Origin: Salinisphaera sp. UBA6602 | Lineage (GTDB): Bacteria; Pseudomonadota; Gammaproteobacteria; Nevskiales; Salinisphaeraceae | Length of the DNA: 20,279 nucleotides | Direction: 5' to 3' | Assembly: GCA_002433465.1 (NCBI GenBank) | Contig: DJIE01000234.1 | Coordinates: 20,889 to 41,167, forward strand | In this document: in pieces, positions 1 through 7,808 of the stretch | Position numbering within the stretch: the first letter of the stretch is position 1 | Layout of the letters: every line of letters begins with the position of its first letter | The notes under the pieces: generated by a model | Database searches by the model: none | What the model saw: only the letters and a program-made list of their open reading frames with translations | What the model was told of the DNA's origin: nothing | Translations under genes and position numbers: made by a program

Positions 1-623
1 CCGGCTCGATCGGCTCGGTGAGCGCGCGCCTGCTGGCGATGACGTTCGACGAGGTCTATCTCGCCGGCCGCGATCAGGACAAGCTCGAGGTGCTGAAGGC
101 ATCCATCCTCGAAGAGACGCCCGAGGCGAAAGTGGTCGCGGCGGCCGACTACGAGGGGCATTTAGCCGAGATGGATATGATCGTCACCACGACCTCGGGC
201 GCCGGCAAGAAGGTGCTGGACATCACCGCGGTCAAACCCGGCTGCGTAATCACCGACGTGGCCCGCCCGCTCGACCTGCCGCCCGAGGAATGCGCCAAGC
301 GCCCGGACGTTCTGGTGATCGAATCCGGCGAAATCGAACTGCCCTCCAAGGTCCGCGGAATGCGCGATATCGCCCTGCCGGAAAACATCGTTTATGCCTG
401 TCTCGCAGAGACCATCGTGCTGGCGTTGGAAGGCCGCTTCGAAGCGTTCACGGTCGGCCGCGATACCGAGTGGCGCAAGGTCAAGGAGATTTACAAGCTC
501 GGCCTCAAGCACGGCATGAAGCTGGCCCCTATCGCGGGCGTGAACGGCGTTTATACGGACGAGGATATCGCCAGGGTCGTCGAGCTGGCGCGCGAACGGC
601 GCAAGACCTGGGCGTCCGGCTAG
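1..623 (+). CDS. Acyl-ACP reductase-like Rossmann dehydrogenase (5' truncated)
   Basis: The reading frame is open from base 3 to a TAG stop, so the N-terminus lies outside the window. The first visible residues, GSIGS, look like the end of a GxxGxxG NAD(P)-binding loop. The rest follows the C-terminal layout of cyanobacterial long-chain acyl-ACP reductase (AAR): an ARPLDLPPE stretch in the place of AAR's 'GGYPKNLD' segment, an ES-GEIELP segment, then YACLAETIVLALEGRFEAFTVGRD and KHGMKLAPI. The Cys of YACLAE (bases 399-401) aligns by eye with the Cys that carries the acyl thioester in AAR. Known family chemistry is reduction of acyl-ACP or acyl-CoA to fatty aldehyde with NADPH. That this protein does the same is inference; a generic shikimate/saccharopine-type dehydrogenase is possible. 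No aldehyde deformylating oxygenase gene is visible nearby, but the upstream side is cut off. Confidence 0.6.
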   Translation, partial: GSIGSVSARLLAMTFDEVYLAGRDQDKLEVLKASILEETPEAKVVAAADYEGHLAEMDMIVTTTSGAGKKVLDITAVKPGCVITDVARPLDLPPEECAKRPDVLVIESGEIELPSKVRGMRDIALPENIVYACLAETIVLALEGRFEAFTVGRDTEWRKVKEIYKLGLKHGMKLAPIAGVNGVYTDEDIARVVELARERRKTWASG

Positions 624-806
624 GGGCTGCGACCAGACTGGCCGAACATCTCGCGATATCTGGCGCGATCTCTGGCGACAGGATGCTTCATCCCGGATTG
701 CGGAAACCGATTAGCCCAAGGCTTTGAGCCGGCGCCACGAATTCGACATACAACACCCGAATGACCCTTCATCGCGGGGCAGTACAGCTTCATCGGGATA
801 GCCAGT

Positions 807-848
807 GGCGGCGCGGCTCAAGAACCGGATCGTTGTCGCCGCGCCGCC
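807..848. terminator. Perfect 11-bp inverted repeat between convergent genes
   Basis: GGCGGCGCGGC at 807-817 is repeated as its exact reverse complement at 838-848 with a 20-nt loop. It lies 11 bases past the amidase stop and about 180 bases past the stop of the convergent dehydrogenase gene. The stem is very GC-rich, but no T-tract follows on either strand, so it is not a textbook Rho-independent terminator. It may act as a transcription barrier or 3'-end stabilising hairpin for the amidase mRNA. The rest of 624-859 shows no gene. Confidence 0.45.
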
Positions 849-859
849 TGAACCTGTAC

Positions 860-2254
860 TCAGATACCCGGGCGGCGTTGGTGCCAATCCGTCGCCGCCT
901 CGTAGGCCGCACCCAGACGCAACACCGTGGATTCGTCGAAGGGACGACCGATCGCCTGGAAACCAATCGGCAAGCCGTTTTCGGTGAAACCGCAGGGAAC
1001 GCTCATGGCCGGCAGCCCGGTGACGTTGCCGGGTACGGCAAAGCGTGTATAGGCCGACATCAGCGATTCTTCGCGGCCGTTGGGCCAGGTGACGGACTCG
1101 GTGCCTGCAGTGACCGCCGGGGCCGTGGTGGTCGGTGCGACGATGACATCGACCTGCTGGTAGAGCTGGCTGAATTGCTGCTGGATGAGATGGCGCACGC
1201 GCTGGGCACGAATATAGGCCGTTGCCGGCACGAGTTCGCCCGCCTCGAGCAGCACGCGCACGTCGTCGTTATACAGCTCGGCCTTCTCGCGCAGCATATC
1301 GCGATGATAATCGCTGGCTTCGGGCATCATGATGCCGAACTCCACAGGCACGAACTGATCGGCCATGGGCAGTTCGACCTCGACCAGTTCGGCCCCGAGT
1401 GCCTGAAGCTGCTCGTAGGCCTGGCGCACCGCGGCTTCGATTTCGGTGTCGACCCGGTCGAAGAAATAGTTCGTCGGCACGCCGACGCGTAGACCCTGGA
1501 TGCCGTTGTGCAGGCCGGCCAGATAATCTGGCACCGGCTCGTTGACGCTGCCGGGGTCGCGCGGGTCGTAGCCGGCCAACGCCTGCAGCGAAAGCGCCGC
1601 GTCTTCGACCGTACGCGTCAAAGGCCCGGCATGATCCAGCCCCCAGGAAAGCGAGGTGATGCCAACGCGGCTGACACGCCCAAATGTCGGCTTCAGGCCC
1701 ACGGTGCCGCACAAGCCGGCCGGAATGCGAATGGAGCCGCCGGTATCGCTGCCCATGGCCATGAACGCCCCGGCCGAAGCCACGGTGGCACCGGAGCCGC
1801 CGCTGGAACCGCCCGGCGTGCGCTCGGTATCCCACGGGTTGCGCGTGGTCGGCGTGCTGATGCCGTAGGCGAATTCGTGGGTATGGGTCTTGCCGAGAAT
1901 CACCGCCCCGGCCTGCTTCAGCCGTTCGGCGGCGGCGCTGTCGGTCGTCGGCGTCCAGTCTTCACGCACGCGCGACGAGGCGGTCGTGGGCACATTCGCC
2001 AGATCGTAGAGGTCCTTGAGGGCCACCGGCACGCCGTGCAACGGCCCACGCCAGTCGCCGGCAGCAATCTCCTGTTCGGCCTGGCGGGCAGCAGCACGGG
2101 CCTCGTCGGCCAATACGCGCACGTAGGCATTGAGCTTGGGCTCGGTGGCTTCGATGCGTTCGAGGCAGGCCTCGACGGCGTCCACCGGCGACAGGTCGCG
2201 GGCCTTGAGTTTGGCGCCGAGCTCGGCAGCAGACAGCGAAAGTATATCGTTCAT
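860..2254 (-). CDS. Amidase signature family hydrolase (AtzE/GatA-like)
   Basis: A 464-residue amidase with the complete Ser-cisSer-Lys triad: Lys80 (VALKD), cis-Ser150 in GGSSGGSGA (148-156) and nucleophile Ser174 in GSDTGGSIR. The 24-residue spacing between the two serines matches the family (FAAH S217/S241). Such enzymes hydrolyse carboxamides; GatA makes Gln-tRNA, AtzE cleaves 1-carboxybiuret, and many others are of unknown substrate. The HEFAYG and YIRAQR segments resemble AtzE. The ATG at 2254 is preceded by GGGAGG at a good distance, which makes it preferable to the in-frame TTG at 2269. The start overlaps the stop of the upstream small gene by ATGA, so the two are probably translationally coupled. 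No gatB is present here, which argues against a tRNA-dependent amidotransferase. The substrate is unknown. Confidence 0.85.
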   Translation of the reverse strand: MNDILSLSAAELGAKLKARDLSPVDAVEACLERIEATEPKLNAYVRVLADEARAAARQAEQEIAAGDWRGPLHGVPVALKDLYDLANVPTTASSRVREDWTPTTDSAAAERLKQAGAVILGKTHTHEFAYGISTPTTRNPWDTERTPGGSSGGSGATVASAGAFMAMGSDTGGSIRIPAGLCGTVGLKPTFGRVSRVGITSLSWGLDHAGPLTRTVEDAALSLQALAGYDPRDPGSVNEPVPDYLAGLHNGIQGLRVGVPTNYFFDRVDTEIEAAVRQAYEQLQALGAELVEVELPMADQFVPVEFGIMMPEASDYHRDMLREKAELYNDDVRVLLEAGELVPATAYIRAQRVRHLIQQQFSQLYQQVDVIVAPTTTAPAVTAGTESVTWPNGREESLMSAYTRFAVPGNVTGLPAMSVPCGFTENGLPIGFQAIGRPFDESTVLRLGAAYEAATDWHQRRPGI

Positions 2255-2451
2255 CGTTCTGCCTCCCAACGCGCATCGAAGGAATGAACCGGCACCGTTT
2301 CATCCACCTCTACGTCGTATAGGCGATCGAGCTGTTGCAGCACGCCGTCGAGCACTGGCCGCAACACTTCACGGCGCTCGGGCGAGAGTTCCAGCGCGGC
2401 CGCGGCGGCGAGCGTTTGCAAACGGGCATCATCCAGGGGCGGTCGAGACAT
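2251..2451 (-). CDS. Small GatC/AtzG-like amidase partner (DUF4089-like)
   Basis: A 66-residue, helix-rich protein with the pattern of GatC-type belts: an N-terminal LAAAAALELSPERRE helix, a middle helix VLQQLDRLYDVEV, and a Pro/Val-rich tail. AtzG and GatC are known small subunits that wrap around and stabilise their amidases. The position directly upstream of an amidase with a 4-base ATGA overlap supports the same role. The start is uncertain. ATG at 2451 has TGAGG about 6 bases upstream and is preferred. ATG at 2463 would add four residues but has no good ribosome binding site. The family call rests on the pattern and context, as the protein is too short for a firm assignment by eye. Confidence 0.65.
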   Translation of the reverse strand: MSRPPLDDARLQTLAAAAALELSPERREVLRPVLDGVLQQLDRLYDVEVDETVPVHSFDARWEAER

Positions 2452-2685
2452 CGCTAACCTCATATCGCTAAAGCAGTTCCTGTGAAACTACTACGCACAA
2501 AAATTGCGGTAAAGCGCGATGAGGACGTATCAGCGGCGCGCTTACGCTAACCCCGCTCGTCACCGCCGAAGCCCAGCAAGCGCGATCGACAGCCGGCGCG
2601 TCATCCGGGCGTCGGGCGGATAATTCAAAAAGCGTTGTCGCAATTACGACTCGTCACACCGGCCCAGCCTTGCCCACCACAGCGC

Positions 2686-3537
2686 CTACGCTTTGCCGGC
2701 GAGCCGTTCGCCGTAGCTGCTGGGCCTGAAGTTCGGGTCCAGCCGCTTACGCACGGCCAAGTAGAGCTTGTTGATCAGGTAACAGCCCAGCGCGACGATC
2801 GCGAAATCGGCGAGCAACGCCAGGAACAGAACCATGAACCCCGTTTGCAGCCATTGTTCGGTCGGGAAAAAATAGAGATACCCCGACGCCCCGATGACAA
2901 TGCAGCTGATCACACCCGCGAACGTGCTTATGCTCTCGCGAATCAAGTAGTGGCGGCCATGCCGATTAAACACGGTATCGATATCAATATAATCGGCGAG
3001 ATAAACAACGAGCGCTTCCTTGTTCGTGTCAACGCTTTCGCCGCCCGCTTTCTGCTTCGAGCGGGTTTCGATAAAAATGACGTCCAACTCGGTTTCGCGA
3101 TACCCGTTTTTCTCGTTAGCGACAAAAGAAAGCAACGACGTGAACGGCGGCAACCAGAGCGTGATGTCTCCGACGAAGAACTCTTCTGCTCGTGAATTCT
3201 TGACGCGATGCGTGATGTAGGTGACGGGGCCTTTCACGGTGCACACGGTATCGCCCAGGACAGCACGTTTTCTTAGCCCCTGCCTGCCAATCCCCCGGCC
3301 GGCGTATATACCGATACCGATGGTCGGTATCCCCACAAACAATGTGGCCGGAACTCCCCCGCGACTCAGCACGAACGGTAGCGCCGCAATCAGCAGGCAC
3401 GCCATGGCCAGGAGAAAGCCGCCAACCACAACATAAGCACGAAGCTGGAGATGTTTGAGCAGCAATACCTGCTTCGCATACGTTCGTTCATTGGCCGTGA
3501 TCTGCCGCTCACCCTGAACAGTCACACGTGCGTTCAT
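2686..3537 (-). CDS. Uncharacterised four-helix membrane protein
   Basis: A 283-residue protein that I do not recognise. Hydrophobic stretches at about 34-57 and 62-80 form one helical pair and at about 204-224 and 230-256 a second. Between them lies a 120-residue soluble region with β-rich segments (VKGPVTYITHRVKN, LDVIFIETRSKQK) and a DYIDIDTVFNRHGRHYL stretch. The C-terminus is basic (VRKRLDPNFRP). The two-plus-two layout with a cytosolic or periplasmic insert suggests a membrane-anchored sensor or structural protein, with no catalytic motif seen. The start codon is preceded by AAGGA about 7 bases away. Base composition is visibly less GC-rich than its neighbours, with AT-rich codons such as AAT, ATA and GAA more common, which hints at recent acquisition. 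It stands alone, 173 bases from the next gene. Confidence 0.7.
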   Translation of the reverse strand: MNARVTVQGERQITANERTYAKQVLLLKHLQLRAYVVVGGFLLAMACLLIAALPFVLSRGGVPATLFVGIPTIGIGIYAGRGIGRQGLRKRAVLGDTVCTVKGPVTYITHRVKNSRAEEFFVGDITLWLPPFTSLLSFVANEKNGYRETELDVIFIETRSKQKAGGESVDTNKEALVVYLADYIDIDTVFNRHGRHYLIRESISTFAGVISCIVIGASGYLYFFPTEQWLQTGFMVLFLALLADFAIVALGCYLINKLYLAVRKRLDPNFRPSSYGERLAGKA

Positions 3538-3710
3538 ACCAATTCCTTCTCATCCGCTGCACCATGCGTCGGCCGGCTGAATGTTGCCATGGTTCGGGTA
3601 TCGCGGCGCAGCGAGCCATATGGCCACGGCAGGCAGATATGTTGTCGGTGACGACGCGCGCCGTCAGCGCTGCACCCACGGCTCTGGCATTCAACGCCCG
3701 AGGGGGACGA

Positions 3711-5048
3711 TCAACCGGTGTCGGCGTCTGGCGGGGTTGCGCGCGGCGTCTTCTTTTCGGCGTACATGGCCTGATCGGCCCGGCGCAGTAGGTCCTCGGC
3801 TCGTTTGCCATCCTGTGGGTAAACTGCGACACCGATACTCACGCCCACATGCAGACGCTGGCCCGATGCATCGAACGGCCGGCACAGCGCGATGCGTAAA
3901 TTCGCCGCCACGCTTTCGGCTTCCGCAGGCGTGCGTAAATTCTCAAGCAGCACGACGAACTCGTCCCCGCCCAGACGCGCCACGAGGCTGGTTTCGCGCA
4001 CGCTATGGCACAGGCGCCGGGCCGCAAGTTCGAGCAACGTGTCGCCCAGGGCATGGCCGTATCTATCGTTGACGTGCTTGAAGCCGTCCAGATCAAGATA
4101 GAGCACCGCCAGCCCGTTCGGTTTCGTGCCGGGGGAATTCAGCGCCGCGCGCAGGCGTTCGTAGAAGACTTCGCGGTTGGCCAGACCAGTGAGTCCATCG
4201 TATCGGGCCATATATTCCAGACGCTGAAACAGGCGCTTGCGCACGATGGCCTGGGCCACCTGGGTGGATACGAACTGCAACAGCTCGCGATCATTTTCGT
4301 CGTAGTACTGGCTGTCGCTATAGCTTTTCACCACCAGCGCGCCGATGGTGCCGTTGCCGCTGGTAAGCGGCACGCCCAACCAGGAGTGTTCGCCGTCCCA
4401 ATCCGGCATGTCGTGCGGCGCCTCGTCCTCCAGCGCATCGGGCTGGGCCGGCAGCAACAGCTCGCGACCGTGGCGGATGAGCTGGCCGCATAGCGTATCC
4501 GCGCTCAGCCGGGCCGGCGCCGGCGGGCTGACGCGCTCGTCAATATGGTAGATATAACTCAGCTCGTCGCGGTCCACATCATGCAGGGCCACCGAGAAAT
4601 TTTCGGCCGGCATGAGCGTGCTAATGACGGCGTGGATACGTGCCGACAGATCCGTCAGGTCGGCCGACAGATGCGCCGCTTCCGAAATCGCATAGACCGC
4701 GGCCTGGCGTTGTTGCGCCTGTTTGAGCGCCGTCACGTCCCGTGCCACGCCAATGCGTACCTCATCGACGTCCGACCAGCGTGCCGTCCACATGATGTGC
4801 GCGATTCCGCCGTCCTTACGGCGATAGCGATTCTCGAAATGGGTTTCGATGCCGCCGCGCATTACTCGCGTGGCTGCTGCCCGGGTCCGCTCGCGATCCT
4901 CTTCGAGCACCAGATCGAGCATACGCACCCCGACCAACTCGGCCGGCGTGTAACCAAAGATCCGTTCACAGGCCGCGCTCGCGGACACGAACCGGCCTTC
5001 CGCATCGACGACGCAAATCGCGTCCAGCAGTAGATCTGCGTAGTCCAT
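3711..5048 (-). CDS. PAS-GAF-GGDEF diguanylate cyclase
   Basis: A 445-residue cytosolic signalling protein. A PAS domain (about 3-112, with the FGYTPAELVG and YRRKDG segments) is followed by a GAF domain (about 118-275) and a GGDEF domain (about 277-440). The active-site loop GGDEF at 360-364 is intact, and the metal-binding LDLDGFKHVND and YDGLTGLANR motifs are present, so synthesis of cyclic di-GMP from two GTP is expected. The inhibitory RxxD site, five residues ahead of GGDEF, reads RETS (351-354) and lacks the Asp. No EAL domain follows. There is no transmembrane segment. The ATG at 5048 has GAGGGG 6 bases upstream and directly precedes the PAS domain; an in-frame GTG at 5102 would add 18 residues with no domain. 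PAS and GAF ligands cannot be told from sequence. Confidence 0.92.
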   Translation of the reverse strand: MDYADLLLDAICVVDAEGRFVSASAACERIFGYTPAELVGVRMLDLVLEEDRERTRAAATRVMRGGIETHFENRYRRKDGGIAHIMWTARWSDVDEVRIGVARDVTALKQAQQRQAAVYAISEAAHLSADLTDLSARIHAVISTLMPAENFSVALHDVDRDELSYIYHIDERVSPPAPARLSADTLCGQLIRHGRELLLPAQPDALEDEAPHDMPDWDGEHSWLGVPLTSGNGTIGALVVKSYSDSQYYDENDRELLQFVSTQVAQAIVRKRLFQRLEYMARYDGLTGLANREVFYERLRAALNSPGTKPNGLAVLYLDLDGFKHVNDRYGHALGDTLLELAARRLCHSVRETSLVARLGGDEFVVLLENLRTPAEAESVAANLRIALCRPFDASGQRLHVGVSIGVAVYPQDGKRAEDLLRRADQAMYAEKKTPRATPPDADTG

Positions 5049-5480
5049 GCGGTCCCCTCGCAAAACCGGCAGCCCACGGCCCGAATCGCATCGGGCCAGC
5101 ACACAACGTTCGATCCTGTACGCCGACGCGACTCACAGGCAACGCGCGCCAGGCGACGGGAAGAACACTACCCCTCCTCGTCAGGGTAATTACGGAGTGT
5201 AGAGGAGTTACGGGAGCGGCGTCGGAATGAGAATCAGGCGCTTACTTTTCCGCGGGGGCAACGGATACTTAGGCACCGTATGGTTCGAAATAGGTCGAAA
5301 CTTTTCGATGTGTGGCGCGAGCGCGCCGCTAGAGATAGTTCGTTCGCGCTGATAACGAACTACGAGAACGGTCAAATTCGCCTCGTCGGTGATTCCTAAC
5401 AGGGCGAAATCGGCGGGGCTGCCGAAGTGTATGACGCGTTCACGCAATACGGCGTTTCTTCGGACGCCTTGCTGCAGGAC
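5049..5480. other. Gene-poor leader upstream of the GGDEF gene
   Basis: This 430-base stretch has no gene I can support. It is less GC-rich than its flanks. It holds a 7-bp perfect hairpin (GGCCCGA at 5078-5084 with TCGGGCC at 5091-5097) 30 bases upstream of the cyclase start, three spaced TCGAA-type half repeats at about 5282-5308 (GGTTCGAAA, GGTCGAAA, TTTTCGA), a perfect inverted repeat listed separately, and GGCGT/ACGCC arms at 5451-5468, just past the lipoprotein stop. An open frame on the minus strand (5208-5447) has only a TTG start and no ribosome binding site. The stretch probably carries the promoter and operators of the cyclase. Confidence 0.5.
5336..5362. repeat. Perfect 9-9-9 inverted repeat
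   Basis: TAGTTCGTT (5336-5344) and AACGAACTA (5354-5362) are exact reverse complements separated by nine bases. Arms this long with a helical-turn centre-to-centre spacing (18 bp) resemble an operator for a dimeric regulator, or an mRNA hairpin without a T-tract. It lies in the leader of the diguanylate cyclase gene. Confidence 0.5.
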
Positions 5481-5900
5481 CTAGGTAGAGCAGCGACCGT
5501 ACTTGAACGCCCCCGGCGCGGCGTCCTTGCCGTATTCGCGGCGTATGAGCGTCTGGCCGTTGTCTTGCACGTCCAGGGCCATGTCGCGCTGCCAGGTCAT
5601 GCCTTCGCCGGTGAAATCGAAGCTCGCGCGCAGGTGCGTCGCATCGATCTCGCCCAGCGTCGCGGTGGCTTCGTAGAAGCGCATCTTCTTTTCGCCGATC
5701 ACCAGCAGGCCCTTGGCATCGCTGCGGCCCGGCTCACAGTCGGCCGGCACCAGGCCCCAACGGCCCTGGATTGCCTCGGGGATAATCTCGGCTTTGGGCG
5801 TATCGGCCGTCGGCGGCACATTGCTTTGGGGCGCTGGTCCGGTCGTCGCGCAGGCGGTGAGTAGTATTGCGGCGACAAGCGCCACAATCGATGAACGCAT
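5481..5900 (-). CDS. Small lipoprotein of unknown function
   Basis: A 139-residue protein with a clear lipoprotein signal: MRSS, a hydrophobic stretch and the lipobox LTAC with the acylated Cys at residue 17. After a Pro/Thr-rich linker (18-40) comes a compact domain of about 95 residues with GRWGLVPADCEPGRSD, GLLVIGEKKMRFYEA and a final KYGRC. The two Cys residues near each end of this domain (in ADCEPG and GRCST) could form a disulfide in the periplasm. The layout suggests a β-rich lipocalin-like or META-like fold, which is inference only. It starts 18 bases past the DUF971 stop and is probably co-transcribed with it; a GGATAGGA stretch serves as ribosome binding site. Found next to hslVU-DUF971, but no functional link is apparent. 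Confidence 0.8.
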   Translation of the reverse strand: MRSSIVALVAAILLTACATTGPAPQSNVPPTADTPKAEIIPEAIQGRWGLVPADCEPGRSDAKGLLVIGEKKMRFYEATATLGEIDATHLRASFDFTGEGMTWQRDMALDVQDNGQTLIRREYGKDAAPGAFKYGRCST

Positions 5901-5918
5901 GGTCCTATCCGTAAACGT

Positions 5919-6278
5919 TCAATGCCAGAGTTTATCCCGCGAGGCTTCGGCCTTTTCCAGCCGGCCGAGGTATTCCTTCCAGTTCTCTTCGTACTGATCG
6001 CCGAGTTCGCGCAGCGTCTGCCAGGAGAAGATGCCGGTGTTGTGGCCATCGTCGAAGTAGAGCTGGATGGCGTAGTTGCCGACCGGTTCGATCTTTTCCA
6101 CGCCGACGTCGCGCTTGCCGGTGACCAGCTGCATGGGGCCGCCGTGGCCGCGTACTTCCGCCGAGGGCGAGTACACACGCAGGTATTCCAACGGCAGCTT
6201 GTAGTTCGCGCCGTCGGGGAATTCGACCTCCAGAACCTTTGATTTCTGGTGCAGGGTGATGTCGGTGGGTGCATCCAT
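5919..6278 (-). CDS. DUF971 protein (GBBH-like N-terminal domain)
   Basis: A 119-residue protein of the DUF971 family, which matches the N-terminal domain of γ-butyrobetaine hydroxylase. Seen in it: TLHQKSKVLEVEFPDG, LPLEYLRVYSPSAEVRGHGG, VGVEKIEPVGNYAIQLYFDDGHNTGIFSWQTLREL. The last part is the family's conserved core. The catalytic oxygenase domain is absent, so this is a stand-alone accessory domain, sometimes linked to iron-sulfur or carnitine proteins. Pseudomonas carries the same gene directly after hslVU. ATG at 6278 has AAGG 8 bases upstream and is chosen because the earlier in-frame ATG at 6302 sits inside the T-tract of a terminator hairpin. The lipoprotein gene follows 18 bases downstream. 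Confidence 0.85.
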   Translation of the reverse strand: MDAPTDITLHQKSKVLEVEFPDGANYKLPLEYLRVYSPSAEVRGHGGPMQLVTGKRDVGVEKIEPVGNYAIQLYFDDGHNTGIFSWQTLRELGDQYEENWKEYLGRLEKAEASRDKLWH

Positions 6279-6302
6279 GGCGTTCGCCTTGGTTGAGGAC
6301 AT

Positions 6303-6336
6303 GAAAAAGCCGGGACAGGATAAACCCGCCCCGGCT
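6303..6336 (-). terminator. Rho-independent terminator after hslU
   Basis: Read on the minus strand, AGCCGGG and CCCGGCT form a perfect 7-bp stem around a 15-nt loop, followed at once by TTTTTC. It lies 60 bases past the hslU stop and just upstream of the DUF971 gene. Only readthrough or a separate promoter would give DUF971 expression from this side. Confidence 0.8.
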
Positions 6337-6395
6337 CGTTCGAGCAATGCCGCACTCGAGACCGACCTGTCGGACTCGAGCATAGCGCGCCCGCG

Positions 6396-7808
6396 TTACA
6401 GGATGTAGCGCGACAGGTCTTCGTCGGCCGCCAGATCCTTGAGCTTGGAGTCGACGTATTCGGCGTCGACCTTGAGCGTTTCACCGGCCTTGTCCGGGCC
6501 TTCGAAGGAGATTTCCTCCATCAGCCGTTCCATGACGGTATGCAGGCGCCGGGCGCCGATGTTCTCGGTGCCTTCGTTGACCTTGAAGGCCATCTCGGCG
6601 ATGCGGTGCACGCCGTCGTCGGTGAACTCGATGGTTACGCCTTCGGTGTTCATCAACGCGCCGTACTGTTCGGTGAGCGAGCAGTGCGGCTCGGTGAGGA
6701 TGCGCACGAAGTCTTCGGCCTTGAGCGCGTCGAGTTCGACCCGAATCGGCAGACGGCCCTGCAGCTCGGGGATCAGGTCCGAGGGCTTGGCCACATGGAA
6801 CGCACCCGAGGCGATGAACAGGATATGGTCGGTCTTGACCATCCCGTACTTGGTGGACACGGTCGAGCCTTCCACCAGCGGCAGCAGGTCGCGCTGCACG
6901 CCTTCGCGCGACACATCGCCGCCGGACGAGCCGCCCGCATCGGAGCGCTTGCAGACCTTGTCGATCTCGTCGATAAAGACGATGCCCGAGTTCTCCACCT
7001 GATCGATGGCCTGGGTCTTGATCTGCTCTTCGTCGACCAGCTTGGCGGCCTCTTCGTCCACGATCTGACGGTAGGCGTCCTTGATCTTGATCTTCTTGCG
7101 CTTGGTCTTGTCGCCCTTCATGTTCTGGAACATGGACTGGAGCTGGTTGGTCATCTCCTCCATGCCCGGGGGCGCCATGATCTCGAAGCTCTGGCCGCCC
7201 TGCTGCAGCTCCAGCTCGATTTCCTTGTCGTCGAGCTTGCCTTCGCGCAGGCGCTTGCGAAATACCTGACGCGTGGCGGTGGACTCGACCGCCTTTTGGT
7301 CGGATTCGCCGGCTTCTTCCCAGCTGCTGGGCTTGGGCAGCAGCGCATCGAGAATGCGTTCTTCGGCGGCGTCTTCGGCCTTGATCCGCACGGCCTTCTT
7401 GGCGGCTTCGCGCGTCATCTTGATGGCCACTTCCACCAGATCGCGGATGATGGAATCCACTTCCTTGCCGACATAGCCCACTTCCGTGAACTTGGTCGCC
7501 TCGATCTTGGTGAACGGGGCATTGGCAAGCTTGGCCAGCCGGCGCGCGATTTCGGTCTTGCCGACGCCGGTCGGGCCGATCATGAGAATGTTCTTGGGCG
7601 TGATCTCGCCGCGGATGGATTCATCCAGCTGCATGCGCCGCCAGCGGTTGCGCAGCGCGATGGCGACCGAGCGCTTGGCTTCGCCCTGGCCGATGATATG
7701 GCGGTCGAGTTCGGCCACGATCTCGCGCGGCGTCATTTCGTGGCGCGGCAACGCAGCGGTTTGTTCGCGGTTGTCGTCGGCCATGGTCTCGGAGGCTGTA
7801 TCAGACAT
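6396..7808 (-). CDS. hslU: HslU, ATPase subunit of the HslVU protease
   Basis: The AAA+ unfoldase that threads substrates into the HslV peptidase. From ATG 7808 it has 470 residues (E. coli 443), with the extra residues at the N-terminus and in the I-domain. Landmarks: [17 protein letters not shown] near the N-terminus, Walker A GPTGVGKT (78-85), pore loop GYVG (111-114), a charged I-domain, Walker B VFIDEID (277-283), sensor region ending in [18 protein letters not shown], and the C-terminal SRYIL tail that docks into HslV. The start overlaps the hslV stop by 8 bases and has GAGG 9 bases upstream inside hslV, consistent with coupling. ATG 7784 is an alternative but has no ribosome binding site. 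Fully intact. Confidence 0.97.
   Translation of the reverse strand: MSDTASETMADDNREQTAALPRHEMTPREIVAELDRHIIGQGEAKRSVAIALRNRWRRMQLDESIRGEITPKNILMIGPTGVGKTEIARRLAKLANAPFTKIEATKFTEVGYVGKEVDSIIRDLVEVAIKMTREAAKKAVRIKAEDAAEERILDALLPKPSSWEEAGESDQKAVESTATRQVFRKRLREGKLDDKEIELELQQGGQSFEIMAPPGMEEMTNQLQSMFQNMKGDKTKRKKIKIKDAYRQIVDEEAAKLVDEEQIKTQAIDQVENSGIVFIDEIDKVCKRSDAGGSSGGDVSREGVQRDLLPLVEGSTVSTKYGMVKTDHILFIASGAFHVAKPSDLIPELQGRLPIRVELDALKAEDFVRILTEPHCSLTEQYGALMNTEGVTIEFTDDGVHRIAEMAFKVNEGTENIGARRLHTVMERLMEEISFEGPDKAGETLKVDAEYVDSKLKDLAADEDLSRYIL

Noticed and set aside
2640..2685. Terminator after the membrane protein gene (GTCG/CGAC stem with a nearby TTTTT)
   Set aside because: Only a 4-bp stem and the T-run is separated from it; could be chance.
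5208..5447. Possible 79-residue protein in the cyclase leader
   Set aside because: Only a TTG start, no ribosome binding site, no recognisable domain, and it covers repeats that look regulatory. A decayed gene cannot be excluded.
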